64,000 nucleotides of DNA from Pararge aegeria (GCF_905163445.1 NC_053183.1:9176001-9240000); one strand, 5' to 3'. Counted from the stretch's first letter, positions 1 through 12,560 are shown. Program-made: numbers and translations. Notes: generated from the letters alone by a model not told the origin.

Positions 1-1697
1 TTTCTAAATCAATACTCAGCTGACAGAGATATTGTTGAAGAAAAAAAAAACACATAAAACCCCTTTTAAGTCGGTTGAAAGTGATAAGTACCTATGTTAT
101 TTTAAAGAAACTAAAATATAAAGTAAGCGTGTATTTAAAAGTGCCTAGACTTATTGAAGTGACCCCCCATCTATTCAACAACTTTACATAATGAAATGCT
201 AAAGAATCCACGGCGGGGGAATTAAAAAGGAGTCCACTGCAGTGTTTTCCTAAATAAATGAGCTTTGCGTTGAAGTGGCGTTTATTGCCTTATCTCAAGA
301 AGAATGATAGCATTATAGGCCGGACAAAAAACTCTTACCAAGTCTTTGAACCTTGGCAGGAAGCCTTGAAACCAAGCCAACTTCGCTGCATCGCGTAGGC
401 TAAACTTGGATGTGTTTTGAAAACTTCGTATCGAATAAAGTCATTATTTTTTAAATCAAACCGGGCTGTTTTCGTACCGACTCTTGTTTTAAATTTTACT
501 TTTGTAAGATTTACTTTATAACGTTTTATTTTTTATGTGGTAAAATTAATTTAATTAGTAAAAGTGAACATAAGTGAGACGATAGGATTCCATACGTAAA
601 ATTTTTTTTAATCACAGTTTTGCTTAATCACTGCCACAATCTCAAGGAAATTTTCACCATATATCTGGTCAAAATTTCCTTAAAACCTCGATACGGATGA
701 ACATGTACAATACTTTTTATCCTGCAAGAACCTACCACGGCCTAGTTACCGTTAAACCCTTGAAAGCGATCTTGATTGTGTGTGAGTGTAACACGCAATC
801 ACACCCTACATCGCGGGATATTTCGGTTACTACAAATCCGTCGACAAAACAAAAAGTGTCAGCAAATTCGCGCAGTTTATACCTAAGCGTTCTACCCCAC
901 GAAAAATGCCGTCATTCTTTTTGTTTTGTTCTTGACACGCCCCATACATGATCTGGGGTAATGTTGAAATGGAATTTGCGTAAATTGAACTTCGCAACTT
1001 TGCCTAACAGTCTCCGCTTTCGTCATCAAAATATACATATAAGCGTTGTAACAAACAAGTTTGAAGAGAGTTTTAAAAATTTCCTTTATGACGTCTAGTT
1101 TCACGTAAAGGAGAAAATTTTACCGAGGAAATGTGAAAAGACGAAGCCACATTTGTGACGCAAGTGGACTTTTTAAAAAGTTTTATGTGGTAAAATTTAT
1201 GCGCCAACAATAACTAAATAAGTATTTTAACTATTGCTGGCTATTCAATACATCGATAGTTCTTAAAATACCACAAGTAATTGGTCGCCTATTTGAAAAC
1301 TAAAGGTAGTAAAGAATAAACAAATCAGATAAAAGGTTCTTTGGTTTAAATGGGATACACTTCAATTTGCTTCGTACAGAGACAATATTTTTACCAGCTT
1401 CAAAATGTATATTTTATTTGGATTAGCTGTTGCCTTCGTCCGCTTTTTAATTGAACGATTTCACTCAAGAACCGTTAATGTTCTTGGGGTAAAGAGAATT
1501 ATATTATATCCTGTTCCTGGATGCAAGTCCAGGTGGCTATGCAAAGATACACTATCACATTTATGAAAGTAGTAATTATTTAAAATACATAAAAATCTGC
1601 TTTTAATTGTTTCAATATTACCAGCTCAGAATTCAAAATCTAAAAAATCTAAAATTATTTATTACCTATTAATATCGAACTACATACGTTTACGTGT
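1..1697. other. AT-rich stretch without recognised gene
   Basis: Only short open frames occur (for example 697-951 and 892-1104), on both strands and without domain-like features. A 17-base word beginning 'tttatgtggtaaaatt' occurs near 530 and again near 1180, which may mark an old repeat, but no element could be delimited. Nothing else was recognised. Confidence 0.5.
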
Positions 1698-1961
1698 GAC
1701 AGCCGATTGGCAAAGTGGACAGCGACCTTTCTTTCTAAGCCCTAGACCGTGGGTTCGATTCTCACAAGTGAAAAATGTTAATGTGATAAACTTAAATGTT
1801 TTTCATTGTTCTGGGTGTTTTTTATAAGTTAGTTATGTTAAAGTGTATTATTTATAAAAATATTCATCAGTTATCTTAGTAACCGTAACTCAAGCTACGC
1901 TTACATTGGGACTAGATGGCGAAGTGTGTATTGTCGTAGTGCATTTATTTATTTTTATTTA
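1698..1961 (+). mobile_element. tRNA-derived SINE, family A, copy 1 (old)
   Basis: The head resembles a tRNA gene with a Pol III A box ('tggcaaagtggac') and a B box ('ggttcgattctc'). The unique body runs through 'tattcatcag' and 'aagctacgcttac' and ends in 'attgtcgtagtgcatttattt'. It matches copies at 8446 and 63928 (same strand) and 24217 (opposite strand) along its length. Several substitutions relative to those copies show it is an older insertion. Retroposition would depend on a LINE machinery in trans (family knowledge). Confidence 0.8.
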
Positions 1962-2542
1962 AAACGTTTCCAAATTAGAAACATTTATAATAAAATCAAA
2001 ATTCCACCTTTTTAAGATCAGTGACCACATAAACAGACAAAGATGACGATATGGTGATGTAATCGCATTCAAATAAAATTATCATCGCTCGTGCTAAGAA
2101 TCCTATGTAAATGTCTTCACTTCATCGTTAAAACAAAATCAACTTAATAATAGGCTTTTCGGTGCCCGGAAAAGGTCAGCTGTAAATATTACACTATATC
2201 CCCAAAGGTCACTTCGAGGTTACACCGACTCGGGTCATCGTTGCCTATAAAATCGGCCACTATTAAGATATTCAATATTGTTTATTTTATCATGTTTGGA
2301 TTAGAAATTATAGTACTCGTAGATACTACCTTTTGCCCGCGTTTATTACAGTTTTTTTTACAAATCCCGAGGGAGTTTAATTCCTGGAGACTTTTTATCC
2401 TGCACAAATACTCAGGAACCGTCCGCGTCCCTGCTTTGTTAAAAAATAACTTTGTAAGGCTTCACAGAAAAACCGATCTTGAAAAAATTTTGATTAATGA
2501 TTACTTTGTGAAGACAGACATAGTTATCAAAAATTAAATTAA

Positions 2543-2709
2543 TATTTTTATGAAATATATACATAAATTCCTAAAATATACATATAATCACCCGGACACT
2601 GAAAAACATTCATGTTCATCACAAAAATATTTTCCTTTCGTGGGAATCGAACCCACGGCCTTGGACTCAGAAAGCAGGGTCGGTGGGCACTGCGCCAGTC
2701 GGCCTTCAT
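2543..2709 (-). mobile_element. tRNA-derived SINE, family A, copy 2 (3'-truncated)
   Basis: Reverse-strand copy of the same SINE. The tRNA-like head is at the right (B box 'gggaatcgaaccc' read on the plus strand, A-box region 'cactgcgcca'). The copy stops near 'ttcataaaaat', so it lacks the last third seen in full copies ('aagctacgctt' onward). An apparent 61-codon open frame here is simply SINE sequence. Confidence 0.8.
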
Positions 2710-4560
2710 ATATGTATGAAAGCGCTAAGTTTTAAGCGCTAATTAAAAAATAAATAAGACAGACTATGTAATAATAATAGTATTGTAGTTAGACTATCTA
2801 ATAGGCTATATAAAATAACGCCATTCCACTGATAACGCGTTAGACACCGCAGTGGTTATTCTTGTACTTTTACATATACAGCAAGAAGATATAATAAAAA
2901 AAGAAAACACTGAGCTCACGATAAAGTCTAGAATGTTTTTATACCGACGTGCAAAAACACTTATCGTACAGTTTTATAAAAGTATCGATTATACCATAAA
3001 AACCTCGCAGCGAAGCGTGGTTTGTGAGAAAGTTGGCAGCTATTTCACAGGTTTCGAATGTAAATATCAATAGATGACGAACAATTGCTTTCTAACCTAA
3101 CCAGTCCATTCACTTTCCCTAAAATCAGTAATAAATAATTATATCACATTCATTATAATATTCGCTTTTACGGTTACTATTCTATTAAGACTACGTTCGC
3201 GTATATTTTCCCAAAACTACTCTCTTGCCTTATTTTACACTATATACCCCGACCCATGGTGTCACATCGCCCGCAAATGCCTTTAATTCATTTGATCGTC
3301 TTACAGCTGTAAAGTGATATTCTAGCTTATGACCTTCCGTAAGGATTTGATTTTTAGTTCGAGAGATAAGCGCGTTTAAATAAACAAACTCTTACTACTA
3401 GCTAAGTAGCAGACATTTTTTTTATAAAATAGTAGAATGTAACGGATAGGGCATGAAATATTATATGACCTCCCGGATACTCAGGAATGCTGATATGCTG
3501 GGAATGATGGAATGCTGAAGACCGTCGAATAGGTAATTTTATCAAATTCCGCGTTATATCGTATGTAAGGGTGCTACTGTTCTGACCCGTGATGGTATAT
3601 AACAAAGTCGCTTTTTCGCGCTTTGTACGCTTAGATCTTTTACAATACGCAAATAATTTTCATGCGGTTTCCAGCAATAAATACAGTAATTGAAAAGGAA
3701 GGTTTATATGTAGGATTACATGCATAATATATAAGAGATAAGCAAGAAAGTATTTTTATACATATGTATATTTGTGCGCTTAGTGCATAATTTACCTTTT
3801 TTAAATTTTTTCCCTCTTATGGATACCACCAAGCCACGGGTTGCAGTGGTTCAGGCTCTTACCGACTAACCACGGTGTTCCAACTCTTTACCTGGGTCAG
3901 CTTACGATATAAATTAAATTAATGTACTACGGAATTGTTTTATTAATCGCTAGTATATATTTAATAAAATGGCGCATATGGTCAGCAGACAAGCCGACCA
4001 CGGCGCGGCGGGTAGCAAGGGAATCTCTGGAATGTGACTAATATACATTTTTGAAATGACATATATAACTAAATATAATTAGAGCAAACTGAGTCGAAAA
4101 AAAAACTAATCAAGCCTTTGAAATTACCTTTATAAAATAAAAAAAATAAGCATAAAAATGTTTATTGTATTCAAAAACTTCAAGCGTATACGCATACCTA
4201 TGCTGCTTGCTTTTATATAAAGTTATAAGTAAATAGCTTTTAATAAAATTCTAACATTGTGAAGCCGTGACCTGAACTCTGTTAGGACGTGCAGAGTTTA
4301 AAAATGCCTCAGAGTTTAGAGAAATGACCGCTAAGGAATACAGGCATTTAATATTGTTTTTCATTAACGCTTAACTTGCATGCCTCAAGATCCGCGCTCG
4401 GCTTCGTCCTCTTTTTTTTAGCTGTGAAGCCGTTCATAAGTAACAAAGGTTTATTGATGATTTTCTTGTAAATTTTTGACTGAATAGTCAGTAAAGGTAG
4501 GTATATTTTTTCAGCTATCGGTCCTGCCTCTGATCTATTTCCGTCGTGTCGGATCTACAC
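2710..4560. other. Unannotated AT-rich stretch
   Basis: Open frames at 2852-3073 and 3402-3605 are short and show no domain. A moderately GC-rich patch at 3820-3900 and another at 3970-4030 may be decayed repeats, but no family was recognised. Confidence 0.45.
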
Positions 4561-4640
4561 TCGCATCGGAATATGAGAGTGATATGAAGAGAGTGAATCT
4601 GTGTTTGCGCGAAAACACAGATTCACTCTGTGTTGTTTGT
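4520..4640 (+). repeat. LINE 5'-region-like fragment ending in a 17-bp snap-back hairpin
   Basis: Bases 4590-4606 and 4613-4629 are perfect reverse complements (17 bp) around the loop 'gcgcga'. The left arm plus loop ('gaatctgtgtttgcgcgaaa') resembles the segment at 52543-52563 in the leader of the LINE at 52 kb ('catctgtttctgcgcgaaaa'). I infer a fragment of a related LINE leader in which the last bases were copied back in inverted orientation. Confidence 0.45.
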
Positions 4641-5628
4641 TCTGTGTGAAAACATCAGGGAGAACCTAAACTGTATACTTGTATAACTGTACTGTAAATT
4701 GTGTTTATAATCGTAACTGATAACAGTAGAAAACATAAATTTCAAGCACAGAATTAAGTACATACATAAATCGTGTACCATCACGCCTAATATTGGAGTA
4801 TCAAAATCAACTCCACTTACTAGTAAGTAGTGTTCGTTTTCACTGTTTTGAGGGTTGAATGGGGGTTCTGTACGTTTTTAATTCTATGATTATAAGTTTA
4901 ATGTATGACTCATTTATCAATATGTATTTACTAATTGGATAATATTATGTACATTAGGATTGTAGAGAGTAGTATAGTAAGTAGGAGGTAGATACATGTT
5001 TAATATTTTTTCAGTTATGTTGTAGCATACTTATTTAGTTTTTTGGAGGAACAGAAGTTAGTATAAGTTGACGATAGACTTCGATGAGTAGGTACAAAGC
5101 TGGTTTATCAAGTAGCTTACGTCGTCGCGTTCGGAATGCTACCTCGTTTCTTTATTAAACGAAGGTTCATTTTATTGGAATGTTTTAAAGTTTCGGCATG
5201 ACGTAATCAAAATTACAAATTTTATGTTATCGTTCATAAGTAAATTAGACGAAATGATCATGATAACGTCTCGGTATAAATTACTTAGAAAACCTGTTTT
5301 TATTGCACTAAGAAGGTTAATAGTTCTGATGAAATATAATACAAATAGGTATGTGTATTATTTTATTTAAATTTGTTGAAGTACGCAATTATGTTCTCTG
5401 TTTCATTTAGAGCGTGGCTTAATTCTAATGCAAGAAAATTTAAACGAGCTATGAATAGAAAATAAATGTTGTTTTACTACCTACGCGGTGTATTCTATAA
5501 CTATAGGCACTTTTAGATTCTATTTTCCATAGGTGATGATGATTTTCGTCTGAAGCCTCAGCTCACTCGTAGGCTCTTAACGATTCAGAAGACGCTTAAG
5601 AAAATATAAATATAACAATTGACTCTAG
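4641..5628. other. Unannotated AT-rich stretch
   Basis: No open frame above about 60 codons and no recognised repeat; the sequence is strongly AT-rich. I see nothing supportable here. Confidence 0.5.
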
Positions 5629-5705
5629 CTAGGGAATTGTACCCGGGAGTTGCCATTAAACTTTTAAATTCCATTTCGCAACAGCGAACTCACCAGGGAG
5701 GTCGT
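5629..5705 (-). mobile_element. tRNA-like SINE head, family C, copy 1
   Basis: Read on the minus strand it starts 'gacctccctggtgagttcgctg' and carries a B-box-like 'gggtacaattccc'. The same head occurs at 7870 (minus), 29097 (plus) and 37570 (plus). It is short and diverged, with no clear 3' body. Confidence 0.6.
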
Positions 5706-5899
5706 GAAAATACCATATAACATTATATCCCCGATGATAATCCCGTGGGACATAACTAACATTGTTAAATAAGTATCTACTTATAATAATCCATAAACGT
5801 ATGACTCTGTATTTTGGCTTTATGAATAAAGCACAGGGTCTGCTAACTTTAAAATTGAACTTATAATTAGGTAAAGAAGATTCAATAGGTACTAAAAAT

Positions 5900-6285
5900 C
5901 TGTTCGTTATGAATTCGGCTTCATCTCTCCAACCGATTGACGTCCACTGCTGGACATACTAGTCTCTCGTAGTGAGCTCTGAAAACCACGGTCTAGAGTC
6001 GATTGTTTCCAGTGGCTCCTAGGGACTCGTTTAATGTCTGTCCACATCGTTGGGGGCCGACCAATGCTACGTTTACCTGTGCTGGGTCCCCATTCCAGCA
6101 CCATGGGACCCAAACGTCCATTGGTTCTCCGAGTTATGTGCTGATCGCTGAGCTATATCGGTAAATCTAGCTCTTCTACGGATCTCCTCATTTCTGATTT
6201 GATCACATAGAGATTTTCCTAACATAGTTCTCTCCAAAAACCGCTGAGTGTCTCTGAGCCTTCTTATGAGGCCCATAACTCTGAG
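5900..6285 (-). pseudogene. 3' fragment of an RTE-type LINE reverse transcriptase
   Basis: Two minus-strand frames overlap and together give the C-terminal region typical of RTE-clade reverse transcriptases. One frame (to 6073) carries 'MLGKSLCDQIRNEEIRRR'. The other (6113 to 5907) carries 'LEWGPSTGKRSIGRPPTMW', the conserved glycine/arginine-rich tail. The switch of frame near 6090 shows an indel, so this copy is dead. The catalytic domain is absent, as expected for a 5'-truncated LINE insertion. A similar fragment lies at 56430-56800. Confidence 0.75.
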
Positions 6286-7590
6286 ATGTATACGTTAGTG
6301 AGTAGGTATTTAGATTTTCTTGTAGCTCTCTTTTAGTGTATTTACGCGATAAGTATGTCAAAAAATGCGGTGGATAATTTGACATGGAATTTAATAAATT
6401 ACACACCGCGTAACTAATCCTTTTAGTAAGGGCATTAATCTCACCTCTGCGCCAAAGAGGTTGGCATGAATGCCAAAAAAAAACAATTACTCGTACACAA
6501 TAACTATTGTTAATGACATGTGTATGCACATAACTACTAGAATGTGAAATTAAAACAAGTAAGCTATGGTAAGAATCGGCCGCAGCAATTTAACAATGGC
6601 GGGAAACATGTCGAAATTGTAGGCGGTAGGTCATTACAAATTGCATAATAATTACGAATTAGGCGGAACAATGTAATATCAAATAAAATAATTAATAAAT
6701 TGTTAGATTAAGAATTAGAAGATTAGAACTATTAAGTAGGAATAAAGCGGATGCAACTGTATTTGTTTTATTAGCATAGAAATCCGGTATGTTGGATTTA
6801 ATGAATGATAGAAAAGTTCTTTTTAACATCTCCCTAGCATTAAAGGTTGTCTAACAGAATCGGTTTAGCATACGTTAATACTTACATCTATTGAAGGCTT
6901 GTAGTCGTTTGTCTAATAACTTTTTGTTATATGCAAAAAAACTTATTATCAACTACTAATTCCATGACTTCATCATTATTCGATTTACCTGTTAGTTTAA
7001 CATTTTATTAAAGTAAACGCTGTGGTACGATTATTTTTCTCCAAAACGACTATTATCTTCGAGCGTGATATGATTCGTAATACAGATTCATAAATATAAC
7101 TAAATTATTTACGCACGTTTTGCTCTGATATCTAAGAATGATGATGTTGACTTTTCATGCTTAATCAATTGTTTTTTTAGTTGATGCGTAAAAAAAATAC
7201 ACCCCACTGATAGGTCTGAAGCTGTCAATTTCATACTTTGAACACCGGTAAATACACGTTTATTAACGACTCAACTATCTACTTAAATATTTATTACTAG
7301 TCTAGTTATATATTCCCTTTACTTCTCGAAATATTACTTTACCTAAAGGTAACACAAAGTGAGCGAAGAAGCAAGCAGAGTTCCTCACAATATGCATTTG
7401 AATTGGGAATGCATATCAAGTAAATTTAAAACGAGCCGCTTTATGTCGGAGTGTTTCTTTGCGATGCTCATTCTTTTTACCTGGCTGAAACGAAACCAAA
7501 AAGAGAGTCTAACTGAGCGAACACTAGGTTACATATTTAGTACCTATTTTAAAGGAAATAAGTTAGCTGTAACAGATTTTTTATTTTTAT
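6286..7590. other. Unannotated AT-rich stretch
   Basis: Only short frames with no recognisable domain; the frame at 7359-7727 starts with GTG and runs into a repeat. No repeat family was recognised before 7598. Confidence 0.45.
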
Positions 7591-7597
7591 TCCACTA

Positions 7598-7757
7598 CAA
7601 GGTGGTGATGCAGTCTAAGATGGTGGCGGGCTTACCTGTTAGAAATTATGGCATCAATAGTAAATCTCCTCCTAATCGCTTTAAAAATTATAAATCGCTT
7701 AGCGGTACGTATTCGTCGGTAGGGTAGTTACTTGCCATGACCAAAGCCGCCCACTAG
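7598..7757 (-). repeat. Dispersed lepidopteran repeat, family D, copy 1
   Basis: On the minus strand this contains 'actaccctaccgacgaatac', then 'ccgctaagcgattt', then 'gaccatcttagactgcatca'-like sequence. The same order of words appears on the plus strand at 16743-16957 and partly at 29385-29475. It is probably the 3' part of a SINE or LINE; the class is not resolved. Confidence 0.6.
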
Positions 7758-7779
7758 AACATACCTGAGAAAATCCAGA

Positions 7780-7871
7780 AATAATAAATTTCCAAAATGC
7801 CCCCGCAGGGAGGGAATCGAACACGGAATATTAACAAAACAGCGCTCACCGCTGCACCAGGGAGATCGCCA
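7780..7871 (-). mobile_element. tRNA-like SINE head, family C, copy 2
   Basis: The minus strand reads 'gatctccctggtgcagcggt' (A-box region) and 'gtgttcgattccc' (B box). The spacing between the boxes is compatible with a Pol III internal promoter. It abuts the family D repeat on the left, so the two could belong to one composite element. Confidence 0.7.
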
Positions 7872-8445
7872 ATTTTTCCCAGTAGTGCTAAACCCTAAAC
7901 GTACATGGATTTTATAATGTACCCTGGCTCCCTAGCTTAATAAAATCTGAATCGTAATAGCTGACAGCGCAAGATAGATCGCCTTCGCTGCAGACGAGGA
8001 GAGCCGACCCTACGTAATGAGATTAAAGATAAGGACAACATAGACAGACAGGCAGGTTAGGAAAAGAAAAACGTGTCAGACTCAGGGTATTGTTATCTCC
8101 TATAATATGCGGTACGCTCGTTATATTTTTACGTCCCATTCTATAAAAACAAAAGTTTTGGGTCTGCATTACCGTAATCTCAGTATAATCTTATATCGTC
8201 TGCCCTATATCACTTGCTTTTATGAAATAATCGTGTGAGAAAATGTGTCAAGGACGGCGAGATTTATCATCTGGTTCTTTCTTTTACTATCGCTTTATTG
8301 TATTTCTTATTATTACATATTGTAGTTACATAATGTTAGGACATATTTTAGTAGTAGTACAGCTTTTTGACAGAGCTCGTCCGGGGAAGTACGATCACCA
8401 AGCTTAATTCTGCCGCAAAGCAGCATTGTTGCACTGCTGTGTATA
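7872..8445. other. Unannotated stretch
   Basis: Contains a somewhat GC-richer patch near 7970-8060 with no open frame of note. No feature could be supported. Confidence 0.45.
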
Positions 8446-8704
8446 GACGGCCGATTGGCGCAGTGGGCAGCGACCCTGCTTTCTAAGGCCAAGGCCGTGG
8501 GTTCGATTCCCACAACTGGAAAATGTTTGTGTGATGAACATGAATGTTTTTCAGTGTCTGGGTGTTTATATGTATATTATAAGTATTTATGTATGTTATT
8601 CATAAAAATATTCATCAGTCACCTTAGTACCCATAACACAAGCTACGCTTACTTTGGGGCTCCATGGCGATGTGTGTATTGCCGTAGTCTATTTATTTAT
8701 TTAC
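8446..8704 (+). mobile_element. tRNA-derived SINE, family A, copy 3 (full length)
   Basis: The best-preserved copy in the window. Head 'gacggccgattggcgcagtg' with A box, B box 'ggttcgattccc', body through 'cagtgtctgggtgttta' and 'cttagtacccataacac', and tail ending in 'tatttatttatttac'. The tRNA-like head does not make this a tRNA gene: the sequence continues into a SINE body shared with four other copies, and no acceptor-stem pairing was found at its ends. Confidence 0.88.
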
Positions 8705-8774
8705 TTTTCCATACAATAAACAAACAAAAGTGACGTTTGACAGCAGTAATTGCAAGTCTTGCCTACGTATTTAG

Positions 8775-8950
8775 ATACGTAATCACCCTGCCGGTCTGAA
8801 GGGCGTGGTTGCCGGTGGAATAACAGGCACATGAGGTTTAACACCTACGCCTCTGGTTGATGGACGCAGGGCGACAGTTTGCAGGACGGGCTCCTTGTAT
8901 GCCCTTTAAAGTGTTGCTCTGTTCATAAGCGATGGTTATCCACTGGTCCG
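8775..8950 (-). repeat. Dispersed repeat, family E, copy 1
   Basis: The minus strand reads 'gggcatacaaggagcccgtcc' and then 'ctgtcgccctgcgtcc', matching the order 'gcaaggagcccgtcctgc ... gccgccctatgtcc' at 41600-41640 on the plus strand. The left part ('gttgccggtg') corresponds to the 'caccggcaacca' words at 41801 and 63397. A common lepidopteran dispersed repeat, probably a LINE-derived 3' end. Confidence 0.65.
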
Positions 8951-10925
8951 TTATATATTACTATAAAAAATATGTATGACTAAAATCAAAAGCCTAACTT
9001 AATAGACGTGGTGTAACGTTAGCGTTTTGTTACGCTCTGACATTTGAAAGGTGCTGTCAGCTGAAGCGTGACAAATCACTGCATGCTTATTCCGACGTTA
9101 TGTCACTTACTCCTTTTTTAATAAGGGATAACGGATATTATATGACAATCTATTTGATCTATGCTTACATTATGAATGAGAAAGTTTCAATGGATTCATG
9201 TTTTATTAATCAATCAAGCCAGATCGGCTGAACGGGACTAGATGAAATTCGGGACAGAGATAGATTATACTTTGGAAAAGCGAATACTTACTTTTATCCC
9301 GGAAAAATTTACACTTCTCGTGGGATATATTTGTTTCTGATTTTCACAGAGCAAAGTTTTTTGTTCCAAAGTAGTAATTCCGAGGTCAGAGGCATCACCG
9401 TGACGCATCAAAATTTACACGTAGAGGTAGTTGCGGGCACCGTCTAGTAGCTATTATAAACTTCATAACGAAAACTAAACACATACTGCTTTTAAAATGG
9501 TAATAGAAATATTTAAAACAGTTTTTTATTTAGCAGTATTATGTTGTGTAACATACATACGATACCTACTTTGAGAGGGATGTAATGTAATACCCATCGA
9601 CGCGACAAGGCTTCCTGTTCCGGAGTAAAATACCTTATTTTGTATTTCTTATGCCCATCCCGAGAGAGGACGGGGGATATCGAAATTCTTATGTTATTCC
9701 AAAGATGTAACACCGGTTTGTATATTTTAAACTCTTAACTTCTTTCATCGATGTTTTTTTGAATAGATAAACACCCTTTATCAAGTATTTTGAAGAGGTT
9801 GCTTCTTTTGAATTAATGGGGTTGTAACTTTTATTTTATAGGCTTTAGCCCCGTGAAACCCACCATAACTAACATTATTGCTTCATATTAGCATTTGCTA
9901 TGATTCAATCCCTTTAAATAGGATGTTTACAGCTATTATGCAACATACTTATATGTAACTTATAATTTAAACTTGTTCTGAGAGACACGCTATATATCCG
10001 TGAAACTTGAATAAAAGCTGTTCAGTACTTTTCGAGAATAGCGCTTAAAAAAACTCTCCGTTTGATGTTGGTTGGAATTACCATATATATTGTGGTGATA
10101 GTGATAATATCATAGTTAACATAGTAAAGTAATGGAAAATTACATTTGTATGCAAATTACTCGTCCAAAATAATATTCTCGTATGACAAGGGAATGGTAT
10201 ATCAAACGATACAAATAACCCAAATAAAGCCGTAGGCGGTTTGGAGTGTACTCGTTTTGCTATTATAGAGTTCCCCCTTGTCATGTTCTCTAATTCTAAC
10301 AAGGGTTTTTGTTCTACCACCCGAAGGCTTAGGTGCTACTTATTCATACACACCGCTCTAATAATATCTTTTGTTAAAGATATATGTTTTACATGCCTTG
10401 TTTGAATTTTGTATGTTTTTTGCGTAAGTATGTATTCCAAATTTTTAGATTTACTTGTCATTTATTAGATAACCGTCATTTCCACTACTTCTTTCGTTTT
10501 AAATTCACAGTAATCGTCTAAAAAAAAAAGGGGAAAATCTTACTTGTTGCCAAATATCAAACCTGTTTAGTAGTTTAGGAGTAAAAACAATAATAATAGT
10601 TACTTTAGATTTGATACTATCAAGATGTATGTTTAACTTCGATTCAAGCATGGGCTTCTGAAAACTCGATAAAACTAACACGGCATCATTTTTACAGCTT
10701 AACGCACTACGACTACATAATATTATTAAAGTACAGCTGGTAACCGGGGGTTTCCCCTTTGAGTTTTGTCATGGTCATCAGAGTGGAAAAACCCTAAAAC
10801 AAAATTTAAAAAAACGAATGTGGAATGTGGTGCTACCTGGAAGCGTGTGCTGTGGTCGTTTCCTGGCCCGGGTTTATTCTTCTTCATTCTTGATTTAACT
10901 TCACCACAGTGTACTTCGTGTAGTA
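8951..10925. other. Unannotated AT-rich stretch
   Basis: Minus-strand frames at 9513-9713 and 10078-10320 are short and low in domain-like features. The word 'attccgacgttatgtcact' at 9090-9108 recurs almost exactly at 40506-40524 and may mark a shared decayed repeat. Nothing else was recognised. Confidence 0.45.
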
Positions 10926-11184
10926 TATCATCATCGTATCAACCCATTACCGGCCCACCACAGGGCACGGGTATTCTCCCACAGTGAGAAGGGCTAAGGC
11001 CGTATTCTATCACGCTGGCCTAGTGCGGATTGGTGAGGTGAGGTGAGGAGAACTCTCAGGCATGCAGGTTTACTTAATGGCTCAAAACGCACCTAACTGA
11101 GTAAAGTTAGAGGTGCAGGCTGGGATTTGAACTGGGCCCCCTGAAAGCTAAGGCGAAGTCCTAACACTGGTTCCTTCACCGCAC
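10926..11184 (-). mobile_element. tRNA-derived SINE, family B, copy 1
   Basis: Minus-strand element ending at the left in 'atgatgatatac'-type sequence. Diagnostic words (plus-strand reading) are 'atcaacccattaccggccca', 'cgctggcctagtgcgg', 'ctctcaggcatgcaggttta' and 'agttagaggtgcaggctggg'. The tRNA-like head is at the right. Other copies are at 17568, 33132 and 38137 (plus) and 40953 (minus). The segment around 'gaggtgaggtgaggagaact' carries a small tandem triplication. Confidence 0.82.
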
Positions 11185-11763
11185 TTTGTTGTGTATAGTG
11201 TATTGTAATTTACTCGCATTCGATTATTCCCGAAAACTAATTATAGCGAGCGAACGCGCTCCTAACCAAACCAAACTGAGTTTTTTTAGTCTCTCTCTGC
11301 CAATGACAGCGGAATTCTTCTTCTTTCTACAGCTACGGTATGTATGTGGTTGATTTGTTTGCGGCTACGTCCGCATGAATTCCGCCATCGTCAGACAGTT
11401 TAGTTTTTAGATGCCAATATATTTACGTCAGCGGTCGCAACTGACAATGAAAATTGACCACAGCTCCATAATTACCAAACAGTTACTGTCCTAATGAAGG
11501 CACGAAGGTTTTTCAAAACTCTTTAACTCTAACTTCCTACTGAAAGGTTGATTTAATTCTTAGTTTTTATGTAGAGTTCTGGATTAAAACCAGGTTATTC
11601 GACTTCATGTCTTACTTCCAGCCGCCCGTCTGTCCGCATGTCTCAACAACCTATTGTTACAACCTATTACGCAATTGGTATGAAAAAAAAACACTTAACT
11701 ACCCAACTTTGAGATGATACAATACAATAATACTTCGATATCCGCGACTTAAAAAACCTGCAA
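11185..11763. other. Unannotated stretch
   Basis: Mixed AT-rich sequence with short frames only. No repeat was recognised. Confidence 0.4.
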
Positions 11764-11880
11764 ACGTTGATCACGTTTCGCCTCTTGAGAATTGAAGTAC
11801 GTTATCGATGTCGCTCACCTAAGTGGCTGACCCAATTTCTTAGCAGAAGTTTGTTCTGATATTCGAGCTTAAAATTTATA
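11764..11880 (+). repeat. Dispersed repeat pair, copy 1
   Basis: This segment ('cgttgatcacgtttcgcctc' onward to 'gatattcgagctt') is clearly related to 13898-14008 in the same orientation, over about 110 bp with roughly three quarters identity by eye. A more diverged third relative may lie at 14080-14230. The family was not identified. Confidence 0.6.
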
Positions 11881-12560
11881 ATATAACAAAAAGGGTTTTT
11901 CGAGTAATCCTAGAATTTAAGTACCATAATAATCATCATCATCATCAGGTGTCATCCTCGGAGTTTGCATTTCCAAATAAGTATTTTACACTGATATGAT
12001 TATTCTCCTAACAATTTTTCAGTTTAATAAAAATGAGTATGCCAGTAATGTATTTAATAAAAATGAGTATGCCAGTAACCACTCAGTTTAATTTTTTCTT
12101 TGTAACTTTCGTAACTTGCGGAGCAAATAGATGGAGGATGGAATTAGTTTCCCAAATAAGTTGTGACAATTGACATTAAATGAAACCGGAAATCGTGACA
12201 AAGAATTGTGTAAATTTGTAATTATCGCTCAAACTCAAATTTGTTACCTTGAGTCTATTTTATATGCAATGACTTTGAAAATATGCTAATGCATTATGGA
12301 ATGTTCTTTAGAAAATACAAGACTGTCGTAAAAAAAAATGTAGAGATTACTGAGCTTTTAATTACAGCTACTGAGCCCGTAATTACGGGCTGTTGTAATA
12401 GATTACACTCCGGTTGATAATGCATTTGCATTGCCTTGTGCCATTAACACATGGTACGCTATAATCTATACTTTTAATAAAACTGTAACGGGAAGATTTC
12501 TGTACATTTAATTTATATTGAAAATTTTCACTGGGGATTGCTTCATAATCGATACTGAGT
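11881..12560. other. AT-rich stretch with small tandem repeats
   Basis: Holds an (ATC)n run at 11930-11947 and a two-copy tandem duplication: 12023-12048 and 12053-12078 are the same 26 bases with a 30-bp period. The rest shows no feature. Confidence 0.55.

Noticed and set aside
7359..7727. 122-codon open frame as a gene
   Set aside because: GTG start, and its 3' third is the family D repeat in reverse.
8446..8520. tRNA gene
   Set aside because: A and B boxes are present, but the segment runs into a SINE body shared with other copies and no acceptor stem closes the tRNA-like part.
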